DNA of 13,818 bases, from assembly GCA_964428225.1 (NCBI GenBank), contig CAYRXS010000174.1, forward strand, positions 1-13,818, in the 5' to 3' direction. Positions 1 to 7,193 of this stretch are shown in pieces. The notes beneath the pieces were generated by a model. The model did not search any database and was not told the DNA's origin. It was given only the letters and a program-made list of their open reading frames with translations. Source of the stretch: JBFMCU01 sp964428225. GTDB taxonomy: Bacteria > Planctomycetota > UBA1135 > GCA-002686595. Position 1 is the first letter of the stretch. Each line of letters opens with the position of its first letter. The position numbers and the translations under genes were made by a program.

Positions 1-1
1 C

Positions 2-652
2 GAGGACTACGAGGAAGACGAGGAGGAGGAAGACCCGGAGCTGGCCGCCGAGTACGAGGAGGTCGAGGAGGAGGAGGAAGAAGAGGAGGAATACGAGGAC
101 GAGGAGGCGCCCGAGGAAGAGGTCCTCGAGGAAGCCGCCGAGCACGAGGAAGACGAGGTGGTTCCGGCCGAGACCGTGCCGCAGGCGCCCACCTGGGAGC
201 AGGCGGGGCTCTTCGACGAAGCGCCCGCCGAGCCCGAGGTCTCTGCGGAGACAGCCGTTGCCGAGGAGGCCGCATCCTCCGAGGAGCTCGCGGAGGAGCC
301 CGAGCCCGTCGTCGAGACCGAGAAAGCCGCGGACGACGCCGCGGAGTCGGAGGACTTCGTGCTCCAGCCCCAGGCGAGCTCCGCCGAGCCCGCGGAGGCG
401 GAGGAGACCGTCACGGAGCTCTCCCAGGAGCATCCGGAGGACGTGATCCGCGACGCCGGGCTCCTGATCCTCGAGGAGAACCGCGTGGCGGTTTCCATGC
501 TGGAGAGGAAGTTCCACATCGACTTCGACCAGGCCTGCGCCATCCTCGATCGCCTGCAGGAGCTCGGCCTCATCGGTCCCTACATCGGGGGACGGACGCG
601 CGACATCCTGATGACGCGCGAGGAATGGCTGTCCGCGGCCGCCGAGGTCTGA
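2..652 (+). CDS. ftsK: FtsK-type DNA translocase, C-terminal part with acidic linker and gamma domain (5' truncated by window edge)
   Basis: The frame is open from the left edge to the TGA at 650-652, giving 216 residues of a longer protein. Residues about 144-206 match the FtsK gamma winged-helix domain: DVIRDAGLLILEENRVAVSM, then a second helix containing ACAILDRLQELGLIGPY, then a GGRTRDIL end. In the family this domain reads KOPS sequences and contacts XerD at dif during chromosome segregation at the septum. Residues 1-143 are low complexity. In the first 52 residues 37 are Glu or Asp, and a more Pro/Ala/Glu-rich stretch follows. The motor (alpha/beta) domains are outside the window, so FtsK identity rests on the gamma domain alone; a stand-alone gamma-domain protein is possible. 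rimO starts 6 nt downstream, so the two are probably co-transcribed. A GTG at 158 would be a spurious start because the frame is open upstream. Confidence 0.8.
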   Translation, partial: EDYEEDEEEEDPELAAEYEEVEEEEEEEEEYEDEEAPEEEVLEEAAEHEEDEVVPAETVPQAPTWEQAGLFDEAPAEPEVSAETAVAEEAASSEELAEEPEPVVETEKAADDAAESEDFVLQPQASSAEPAEAEETVTELSQEHPEDVIRDAGLLILEENRVAVSMLERKFHIDFDQACAILDRLQELGLIGPYIGGRTRDILMTREEWLSAAAEV

Positions 653-658
653 GCTGAC

Positions 659-2011
659 GTGAATCGCCGGCCCCGGGACGAATCCCCCGTCGTGGCCCTC
701 GTCCACCTCGGTTGTGCCCGGAATCTGGTCGATTCCGAGCTGATCCTCGCCCGCCTCGCCGAGGAGGGCTGCGTGGTGGCCGGCCGGGTCGAGCAGGCCG
801 AGGTGGCCGTGCTGAACACCTGCTCTTTCATCGGGCCCGCCCGCGACGAGACGGAAGGCGCGATGCGGGACCTGCTCTCCCGCAAGGAGCGAGGGGAGCT
901 CTCGGCGGTCGTCGTGGTCGGATGCATGGTCCAGCGGTATCGCCGGGCCCTCGCGGAGCGTTTTCCCGACGTGGATCTCTTCGCCGAGATCTCCGACTAC
1001 CGCGAGCTCGCGCGGGCCGTGCACGGGCTCGGTCGAGGGGGATCCGCGCCCCGCTACCTCGAGGCCGGGGGCCTGCGGGCTCCGGAGCGGGAGGGAGCGA
1101 GGCTGCTCTCCACCCCCGTCTCCTACGCCTACCTGCGGATCTCCCACGGCTGCGATCACGAGTGCAGCTTCTGCGCGATCCCCGGCATCCGAGGACCGCA
1201 TCGGAGCGTGCCCCCCGACGACCTGGTGGCCGAGGCGCGGGAGCTGATCGCGACCGGCCGCAAGGAGCTCGTCCTCGTCGCGGAGGACTCGACCGCCTGG
1301 GGAACCGACCTGGGGCTGGATCTGCCCCGCCTCGTCGAGACCCTCGCCGACCTCGAGGGAGACCACCGGCTGCGGGTGATGTACGCCTATCCGAACCGCT
1401 TTCCCTGGTCCCTGCTGCCCCTGCTGCGGGAGCACCCCCGGGTCCTGCCCTACCTCGACCTGCCGGTGCAGCACGTCTCCACCTCCGTCCTCCGGGGCAT
1501 GCGGCGGACGGGCAGCGGGGATCAGGTGCGACGGCTCCTGGACCGGATCCTCGAGGAGGTGCCCGGAATCACGCTCCGCTCCACGCTCCTGGTCGGATTC
1601 CCGGGGGAGACCGATGCGGACGTCGAGGAGCTGGTGGAATTCGTGCGCCGGTACCGCCTGGGCCGTCTGGGGGCCTTCGTGCACTCCCGGGAGGAGGGGA
1701 CGGCCGCCCTCGACCTCGGAGACGCGGCGGTTCCCGCCGAGGTCGCCCGCGAGCGCCTCCAGGCGGTTCTGGCGGCCCGTGACGACGTCCTGCGCGCCTC
1801 GCAGGAGGCGCTCGTGGGGGAGGAGGTCGAGATCCTGGTCGACGAGGAGCGGGACGGCCTCGCGATCGGCCGCACGCCGATGGACGCCCCGGAGGTCGAC
1901 CTCGTCGCCGAGGTCCGGGGCTGCGAGGCGACGAGCGGGGATCGCCTTCGGGCCCGGGTCCGAGGAATCGGTGAGGATTTCGACCTGATCTGCGATCCCT
2001 CGGGGCGGTGA
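659..2011 (+). CDS. rimO: Ribosomal protein S12 methylthiotransferase RimO
   Basis: This radical-SAM enzyme adds a methylthio group to the conserved Asp of ribosomal protein S12. At 450 aa it has the usual family length. The N-terminal UPF0004 domain carries three cluster-binding cysteines, Cys19 (HLGCARNLVDSE), Cys55 (NTCSFI) and Cys89 (VGCMVQRY). The radical-SAM CxxxCxxC motif is CDHECSFC at Cys165, Cys169 and Cys172. Later markers are YAYPNRFP (about 243-249), LDLPVQHVS (267-274) and a LLVGFPGET block near 310. The last 70 or so residues fit a TRAM domain. The HLGCARN and YAYP signatures favour RimO over the tRNA enzyme MiaB. The GTG start at 659 lies 6 nt after the ftsK stop. The stop at 2009-2011 overlaps a possible GTG start of pgsA. 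Confidence 0.95.
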   Translation: MNRRPRDESPVVALVHLGCARNLVDSELILARLAEEGCVVAGRVEQAEVAVLNTCSFIGPARDETEGAMRDLLSRKERGELSAVVVVGCMVQRYRRALAERFPDVDLFAEISDYRELARAVHGLGRGGSAPRYLEAGGLRAPEREGARLLSTPVSYAYLRISHGCDHECSFCAIPGIRGPHRSVPPDDLVAEARELIATGRKELVLVAEDSTAWGTDLGLDLPRLVETLADLEGDHRLRVMYAYPNRFPWSLLPLLREHPRVLPYLDLPVQHVSTSVLRGMRRTGSGDQVRRLLDRILEEVPGITLRSTLLVGFPGETDADVEELVEFVRRYRLGRLGAFVHSREEGTAALDLGDAAVPAEVARERLQAVLAARDDVLRASQEALVGEEVEILVDEERDGLAIGRTPMDAPEVDLVAEVRGCEATSGDRLRARVRGIGEDFDLICDPSGR

Positions 2012-2052
2012 TACCTCATCATGGGGCGCGGAAAGGACAGCTCCCAGAGCAG

Positions 2053-2670
2053 ATGAGCGACAAGAAGGAGGGCATCTTCGCGCACTGGCCGAACCGGCTC
2101 ACGGCCATGCGGTTCGTCGGCGCTCTCGTGCTGTTCACGCTCTTCGCCATCGCGGGAACGAACGGGATGCCGAGCCGCTCCGCGCTGCTCGTCGCCTTCT
2201 GGCTGTTCATCCTCCTCGCCTCGACGGACTTCCTCGACGGCTACCTGGCCCGGCGCAACGGGCTCGTCACCGCCTTCGGTCGCATCGCGGATCCCTTCGT
2301 GGACAAGGTCCTCGTGCTCGGGACCATGATCTACCTCGCGGTCATGGAGTGGTCGCAGCCCTGGTTCCCGGCCTGGATCATCGTCGTCGTCCTCGCTCGC
2401 GAGTTCCTCGTCACCGGCATCCGCGGGTACGTGGAGAGCGTGGGCCGGGAGTTCCCCGCGGATTGGTTCGGGAAGATCAAGATGACGATCCAGTGCATCG
2501 CGATCGGCGTCGTGATCGGCCGCTCCGCCTTCCCGTGGTCCGACGATCTGCTGTGGTTCTGGGGGATCGTGGGGCACGTCTTCGTCTACGGGACGCTCGT
2601 GAGCGCCGTGGGCTCCGGCGTCACCTACGTGATCCGGTCCCGGAGACTGCTCTCCGAGGCGTCTTCCTGA
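2053..2670 (+). CDS. pgsA: CDP-diacylglycerol--glycerol-3-phosphate 3-phosphatidyltransferase
   Basis: This integral membrane enzyme makes phosphatidylglycerol phosphate from CDP-diacylglycerol and glycerol 3-phosphate. The CDP-alcohol phosphotransferase motif is complete (numbering from ATG 2053): D59, D62-G63, A66-R67, G76, D80 and D84, in the spacing Dx2DGx2ARx8Gx3Dx3D. Several hydrophobic segments follow the usual layout (about 20-35, 44-58, 86-99, 107-121, 148-160, 168-190). The PNRLTAMR segment near residue 13 is the normal family N-terminus. I chose ATG 2053 (205 aa) because the family starts only a few residues before the PN.LT motif. An in-frame GTG at 2008 would give 220 aa and a GTGA overlap with the rimO stop, matching the overlap style elsewhere here. 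pgpA begins 4 nt after the stop. Confidence 0.93.
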   Translation: MSDKKEGIFAHWPNRLTAMRFVGALVLFTLFAIAGTNGMPSRSALLVAFWLFILLASTDFLDGYLARRNGLVTAFGRIADPFVDKVLVLGTMIYLAVMEWSQPWFPAWIIVVVLAREFLVTGIRGYVESVGREFPADWFGKIKMTIQCIAIGVVIGRSAFPWSDDLLWFWGIVGHVFVYGTLVSAVGSGVTYVIRSRRLLSEASS

Positions 2671-2674
2671 GCGG

Positions 2675-3172
2675 ATGCCGATGAACACGGACCGCCTCAA
2701 GCTGGCCATCGTCTCGAGCGGGTTTCTCGGGCTCTCCCCCCTGGTGCCGGGGACGGTGGGCACCTTGGGAGGCGTCCTGCTCGCGTTCCTCCTGGCCCGC
2801 ACCGAGCACTTCCTGCTCTGGACCATCCTCCTCTGCGTTCTCCTCTACGTCATCGGCCGCCCCCTGGGCGAATGGGCCGAGAAGCGAGCGGGGGGGAAGG
2901 ATCCCGGCTTCTACGTCCTGGACGAGGTGATCGGGTACCTGGTGACCGTGCTCTGGTTCCAGGGGCCCAGCCTGCTCGCCCTGACCCTTGCCTTTTTCGT
3001 CTTTCGTTTCTTCGACATCGTGAAGCCGCCTCCCGCGCGGCGGATCGAGAGATTGGGGGGCGGCGACGGCATCCTTCTCGATGACGTCGTGGCCGGGATC
3101 TACGGTCTCCTCGTCATGATCCTCGCCCGGACACTGTTACTCGCCCCCGAAAGCTGGGTGTATCAGCCATGA
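2675..3172 (+). CDS. pgpA: Phosphatidylglycerophosphatase A
   Basis: This 165-aa membrane phosphatase removes the phosphate from phosphatidylglycerol phosphate, the step directly after PgsA. Family motifs are GLSPLVPGTVGTLGG (about 19-33), a VLDEVIGYLV block with Asp83-Glu84, FRFFDIVKPPP (110-120) and DDVVAGIYG with Asp136-Asp137. Three or four hydrophobic helices surround these blocks. Length is normal for PgpA. Two in-frame ATGs, 2675 and 2681, are both possible starts; 2675 is 4 nt after pgsA. The stop TGA overlaps the next gene's ATG (ATGA at 3169-3172), implying translational coupling. Confidence 0.93.
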   Translation: MPMNTDRLKLAIVSSGFLGLSPLVPGTVGTLGGVLLAFLLARTEHFLLWTILLCVLLYVIGRPLGEWAEKRAGGKDPGFYVLDEVIGYLVTVLWFQGPSLLALTLAFFVFRFFDIVKPPPARRIERLGGGDGILLDDVVAGIYGLLVMILARTLLLAPESWVYQP

Positions 3173-4581
3173 CTCGAAACGTCAGAGAGCACGACCTGCG
3201 CGTGAAGGGTATGGGACTGGGGCCCCGGTTCATGCTCTCGATGACCGCGGCGCTGACCATCGTGATGGCCGTGGCGGGACTCGTGCTCTACCAGGGGACC
3301 ACGACCATCGCGGAGGAGCTGCTCACCAACACGCTCAGCGAATCGGTGCGAAAGACCTACCAGGATCCCAAGTACGACCTGGTCCGCGAGGGAGAGGTCG
3401 GGGAGTCCAGCGTGAAGGCGATGATGCACGCCGCCACGGGCGTGGAACGAGCCCCCATCCGGTTCCGGCCCAACAACCGGGAGGGCATGCTCTACTACCT
3501 CCCCGATCCGGAGAGCGAGGGATCGCGCCTCCGTTACAAGCTGATGGTCCCGGGCCGCACGAACTCCGCGGGCGGTGACATGCTCGGCGTCATCGTGGGG
3601 ATCATGCTCGTCGTCCTGCTCGTGGGGGCAGGCATGGCGTTCTGGGTGGCCAAGCAGGTCACCCGGCCGATCCACCGCATCATCGAGGACGTGCGTCAGA
3701 TCGCGAAGGGCGACCTCTCGCACCGAACCCACGTCGTGGGGGCGGGAGAGATCGAGCTGCTCGCCCGGTCGATCGACCGCATGACCCGGGACCTGGAGGC
3801 CGCGCAGGACGCCGAGGTGGAGCTGTCCATTCGCGAGCGGGAGATGGACCTCGCCACGAGCGTCCACGAGGCGCTGCTTCCCCTGGCCACGCCGATGGTG
3901 GAGGGGTACGACCTCGGAGCGGCGCACCTGAGCTCTCCCGACATCGGAGGGGACTTCCACGACTTCGTCGAGCTCGAGGATGGGCGGGTCGGGCTGCTCG
4001 TCTGCGAGGTCAGCGGACAGGGGGTGCCCGCCGCTCTGATCGGGGCGACCGCCCGCTCCTACCTGTGGGGGGAGCTTCACCGCGGTGGGGACGTGCTGGA
4101 GGCCTTCCGGCGCGTCAACGGTCGGCTCGGTCAGGACGTGCGCCGCGGGATGTACGTGACCGCGCTCTACACCCTGATCGATCCCCGGGAGAACACCGCC
4201 ACCGTCGTCTGCGCCGGTCACAAGGTGCCCCTCCTGCGCTATGCCGCCGCGGACGGCAAGCTCCGCCTCATCCACCCCGAGGGGATCGCTCTCGGCTTCG
4301 ACAAGGGGCCGGTGTTCGACCGGGGTATCGAGGCCCAGGTCGTGCCCATCGCGGAGGGGGATCGACTCTTCCTGTGCAACAGCGCCCCCATTCGCCTGGA
4401 GAATCCGGACGGACGAGAGCTGGGCGAGAAGACCCTCTACTCTCGCATCCTGAAGCACTGCTCGCTCGAAACGACGAGCCTCCTGAAGACCCTTCGCCGC
4501 GACATCCTGAAGTACGTCGGGGAAGACGTGGTGCCCTACGACGTTTCTCTGGTAACCATCAGCCGCGACGTCCGGTCATGA
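3169..4581 (+). CDS. Membrane-anchored HAMP and PP2C/SpoIIE-type phosphatase-like protein, degenerate active site
   Basis: This 470-aa protein has a sensor-like layout: TM1 about 21-41, an extracytoplasmic segment about 42-137, TM2 about 138-160, HAMP about 161-213 (TRPIHRIIEDVRQIAKGDLS), a short connecting helix, and a SpoIIE/RsbU-like domain about 228-465. In active family members four acidic positions bind metal. The first is kept (GGDFHD, Asp262). The GDVSGHG motif reads CEVSGQG, with Glu280 in place of Asp. The TDG/SDG motif is replaced by CNSAP (403-407). The final DD motif reads YDVS (457-460). The fold is supported by VPAAL (286-290) and VVCAGH (346-351). It may be a pseudo-phosphatase or use altered chemistry. 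It overlaps pgpA and the MazG-like gene by ATGA on both sides. No partner kinase or anti-sigma factor is in view, so its target is unknown. Confidence 0.88.
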   Translation: MTRNVREHDLRVKGMGLGPRFMLSMTAALTIVMAVAGLVLYQGTTTIAEELLTNTLSESVRKTYQDPKYDLVREGEVGESSVKAMMHAATGVERAPIRFRPNNREGMLYYLPDPESEGSRLRYKLMVPGRTNSAGGDMLGVIVGIMLVVLLVGAGMAFWVAKQVTRPIHRIIEDVRQIAKGDLSHRTHVVGAGEIELLARSIDRMTRDLEAAQDAEVELSIREREMDLATSVHEALLPLATPMVEGYDLGAAHLSSPDIGGDFHDFVELEDGRVGLLVCEVSGQGVPAALIGATARSYLWGELHRGGDVLEAFRRVNGRLGQDVRRGMYVTALYTLIDPRENTATVVCAGHKVPLLRYAAADGKLRLIHPEGIALGFDKGPVFDRGIEAQVVPIAEGDRLFLCNSAPIRLENPDGRELGEKTLYSRILKHCSLETTSLLKTLRRDILKYVGEDVVPYDVSLVTISRDVRS

Positions 4582-4862
4582 GGATCAGCGAGTTCCAGCG
4601 GCGGATCGAGGCGATCTACTTCGAGCGTGACTCCGCGCGCGGATTGCACGGGACGCACATGTGGTTCTGCGAGGAGGTGGGAGAGCTGACCCGGGCCCTG
4701 CGTCGCGGGCAGGAGGAGGCTCTCGAGGGCGAATTCGCCGACGTGTTCGCCTGGCTGTCGACCCTGGCGTCGATGTCCCAGGTGGATCTCGAGGCGGCGG
4801 TGCGCAAGAAATACGGCGAGGGCTGCCCTCGGTGCCGATCGGTGCCCTGCGCCTGCACCTAG
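4578..4862 (+). CDS. MazG-like nucleotide pyrophosphohydrolase with cysteine tail
   Basis: This 94-aa protein fits the single-domain MazG/all-alpha NTP pyrophosphohydrolase family, which hydrolyses nucleoside triphosphates to monophosphates and pyrophosphate. The metal-binding pattern is visible: E32-E33-x-x-E36 in WFCEEVGELTRALR, then E52-x-x-D55 in EFADVFAWL. Its ATG forms an ATGA overlap with the stop of the HAMP/SpoIIE gene, which decides the start; the longer frame running back to 4065 is a shadow of that gene. The C-terminus, GCPRCRSVPCACT, carries Cys83, Cys86, Cys91 and Cys93, a possible zinc knuckle. The substrate cannot be read from the sequence; house-cleaning of damaged nucleotides is the common role. 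priA starts 9 nt downstream. Confidence 0.82.
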   Translation: MRISEFQRRIEAIYFERDSARGLHGTHMWFCEEVGELTRALRRGQEEALEGEFADVFAWLSTLASMSQVDLEAAVRKKYGEGCPRCRSVPCACT

Positions 4863-4871
4863 ATTCGCCTC

Positions 4872-7172
4872 ATGGCCCGCTCGAACCGCACCCCGATCCG
4901 CACCCCGAACCTCTTCGACCTGGACGCCGACGAGGACCGGCGGGACGACTCTCCGCGCGTCTTCGCTCACGTCGCGCTGAACCGGCCCATCCGTGCCGAG
5001 CTCACCTACGGGATCCCGGACCGGCTCGCGGAGCACATCGGGGCGGGATCGCGAGTGGCGGTTCCCCTGGGGCGCGCTCGTCAGGTGGGTGTCGTCGTGT
5101 CGGTAACGCAGACTTCCGACGTCCCCCGGCGCAAGCTCCGCGACGTCCTGGACGTTCTCGATCCGGAACCGGTCGTGGGCAAGGACCTCCTCGAGCTGAC
5201 GCAGTGGATGGCGAGGCGCTACGCATGCTCCTGGGGCGAGGCCCTCGCCGCCGTCCTCCCCGCCCCCCTCAAGCGGGAGAGCGGGGTCCGTCGGATTCGT
5301 GTGGCGCGCGTCTGCGAGGGCGTTGGGGCCGACCGGCTCGCGGAGCTCGAGGACAAGAGCCCGAAGCAGCATCGCCTCCTGCGCACCCTGCTCGAGGTGG
5401 GGGGGGCGGCGGAGCTGCGCGAGATCCTGCGACGGCTCAACCTCTCCGATTCCCCGGCCCGGACCCTCGAGCGCCACGGGCTGATCCGGATCGAGCACGT
5501 CGAGGCTCGATCGGACCTGCTCTTCTCGGACCGCACGGACCGACCTCGTCCCGAGACGCTGTCGGCGGGGCAGGCGGAGGCGATCGAAGCGATCACCGCG
5601 CCGCTGGACCTCGGGCGGCACGCGGCCTTCCTGCTCGACGGAGTCACGGGTAGCGGCAAGACCGAGGTCTACCTGCGAGTGATCGAGCGCGCGCTCTCCC
5701 TCGGGCGCGCGGCGATCGTCCTCGTTCCGGAGATCGCCCTGACCCCGCAGACCGTCGGGTGGTTTCGCTCGCGATTCGGCGAGGTGGCGGTCCTCCACAG
5801 CCGCATGACCGACGCGCAGCGGTTGACGATGTGGATGCGGCTCAAGAGGGGAGAGGCTCGCGTCGTCGTCGGCGCACGCTCGGCCCTCTTCGCACCCGTG
5901 GAGGACCTCGGAGTCATCGTCGTCGACGAAGAGCACGAGCCCTCCTTCAAGCAGGGAAACGTCCCCCGCTATCACGCTCGCGACGTCGCCATCGAGAGGG
6001 CGAGGCGAACCGGCGCGGTCTGCATCCTCGGTACGGCCACCCCGTCGTTCGAGAGCTGGCACGGGACCCGTTCGGGAGAGCTCGAGCACCTCCGCCTCCC
6101 CGATCGCGTCGGCGGCGGAACGACTCCCTCCGTCCACGTCGTGGACATGCGGCTCGAGACGAGCCGGGACGGTCGGCCTCCCCTGTTCTCCCGGCTGCTG
6201 CGCAACCTCCTGAAGGAGACGGTCGAGGCCGGGGAGCAGGCGATCCTCTTCCTGAACCGGCGCGGATTCGTACCCGTCCTCTATTGCCCCGGGTGCAAGA
6301 CCACCGTTCGTTGTACTCAATGCGACGTGAGCCTGACCTACCACCGGCGGATCCGGCGACTCGCCTGCCACTCCTGCTGCGAGGAGATCCCGGTGCCCTC
6401 GGTCTGCCCCGCCTGCACGCGGCCCGGGCTGCGCTTCCTGGGGGCGGGCAGCGAGCGCATCGAGGCCCTGCTCGGCGAGCTCCACCCGGAGATGCGCGTG
6501 CGCCGCATGGACTCGGACACGATGGTGCGTCGCGAGGACTACGAGGAGGCCCTCGAGTCGTTCGGCCGCCGGGAGATCGACGTGCTCGTGGGGACGCAGA
6601 TGATCGCAAAGGGTCTCGATTTCCCGCGCGTCACCCTGGTGGGGGTCCTCTCCGCCGACCAGGCTCTGCATCTCCCCGACTTCCGCGCCTCGGAGCGGAC
6701 CTACCAGCTCATCGCCCAGGTCGCGGGGCGAGCGGGCCGGGCGGAGCTACCGGGACGCATCGTCGTCCAGACCGTCGCGCCAGAGCATCCTGCCATCCGT
6801 CGGGCCGCCCGCTCCGAGTACGAAGCGTTCGCGAGCGAGGAGTACGTCCTGCGTCGCGAGCTCGGCTATCCGCCGCACGGTCGTCTCATCCGCGTGCTCG
6901 TCGAGGATCGGGAGGAATCCCGGGTCGACGAGACGGCCGGGGAGCTCGCCTCGAGCCTTCGCGCGCGGTTCGGCTCGACACCCCTCCGCATCCTCGGCCC
7001 TGCTCCGGCCCCCATCGCCCTCGTCCGGGGTCGTCACCGCCGCCACCTGATCCTCAAGTCTCCGTCCGGCGCACCCGCCTTCGACGAGGCCCGCGAGCTC
7101 CTGCTCACCTTCGCCGCGCGCACCGGGCGGCCGCGGGTCTCCATCGACGTGGATCCGATGGCGATGCTGTGA
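4872..7172 (+). CDS. priA: Primosomal protein N' (replication restart helicase PriA)
   Basis: PriA recognises stalled or repaired forks and reloads the replisome using its 3'-5' helicase. The 766-aa protein is full length. An N-terminal DNA-binding domain (about 28-130) includes FAHVALNRPI and LTYGIPD. The helicase core has Walker A GVTGSGKT (257-264), LVPEIALTPQ (284-293), Walker B DEEH (352-355) and GTATPS (387-392). The zinc-binding insert has all eight cysteines as CxxC pairs: 472/475, 481/484, 499/502 and 512/515. Later motifs are GTQMIAKGLDFP and QVAGRAGR, and it ends in DVDPMAML, as is usual. A 27-residue N-terminal extension rich in Arg and Asp precedes the conserved domain, so the true start could be slightly downstream. 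It is the last gene of the + run and converges on carA. Confidence 0.97.
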   Translation: MARSNRTPIRTPNLFDLDADEDRRDDSPRVFAHVALNRPIRAELTYGIPDRLAEHIGAGSRVAVPLGRARQVGVVVSVTQTSDVPRRKLRDVLDVLDPEPVVGKDLLELTQWMARRYACSWGEALAAVLPAPLKRESGVRRIRVARVCEGVGADRLAELEDKSPKQHRLLRTLLEVGGAAELREILRRLNLSDSPARTLERHGLIRIEHVEARSDLLFSDRTDRPRPETLSAGQAEAIEAITAPLDLGRHAAFLLDGVTGSGKTEVYLRVIERALSLGRAAIVLVPEIALTPQTVGWFRSRFGEVAVLHSRMTDAQRLTMWMRLKRGEARVVVGARSALFAPVEDLGVIVVDEEHEPSFKQGNVPRYHARDVAIERARRTGAVCILGTATPSFESWHGTRSGELEHLRLPDRVGGGTTPSVHVVDMRLETSRDGRPPLFSRLLRNLLKETVEAGEQAILFLNRRGFVPVLYCPGCKTTVRCTQCDVSLTYHRRIRRLACHSCCEEIPVPSVCPACTRPGLRFLGAGSERIEALLGELHPEMRVRRMDSDTMVRREDYEEALESFGRREIDVLVGTQMIAKGLDFPRVTLVGVLSADQALHLPDFRASERTYQLIAQVAGRAGRAELPGRIVVQTVAPEHPAIRRAARSEYEAFASEEYVLRRELGYPPHGRLIRVLVEDREESRVDETAGELASSLRARFGSTPLRILGPAPAPIALVRGRHRRHLILKSPSGAPAFDEARELLLTFAARTGRPRVSIDVDPMAML

Positions 7173-7176
7173 TGAT

Positions 7177-7189
7177 GCCGGGGGCCGGC
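7177..7189. terminator. Short GC hairpin between convergent priA and carA
   Basis: A perfect 5-bp inverted repeat (GCCGG, loop GGG, CCGGC) sits in the 21 nt between the priA stop and the carA stop. Its position suits a bidirectional transcription stop. No T-tract follows on either strand, and a GC-rich genome makes short palindromes common, so this is weak. Confidence 0.25.
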
Positions 7190-7193
7190 GGGC

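Noticed and set aside
7..573. Ser-rich 188-codon frame on the - strand
   Set aside because: It is the complement of the Glu-rich codons of the FtsK linker (GAG/GAA read as CTC/TTC or TCC/TCT), so the low complexity is inherited.
1522..2826. 434-codon open frame on the - strand opposite rimO, pgsA and pgpA
   Set aside because: Spans three clear genes, and its low-complexity Arg/Ser/Glu content is typical of a shadow frame in GC-rich DNA.
3163..4458. 431-codon open frame on the - strand opposite the HAMP/SpoIIE gene
   Set aside because: Antisense shadow of a well-supported gene; composition is His/Asp/Gly-rich without any domain.
4536..6671. 711-codon open frame on the - strand opposite the MazG-like gene and priA
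   Set aside because: It mirrors the third-position GC bias of priA, has no recognisable domain, and priA beneath it is intact with all motifs.
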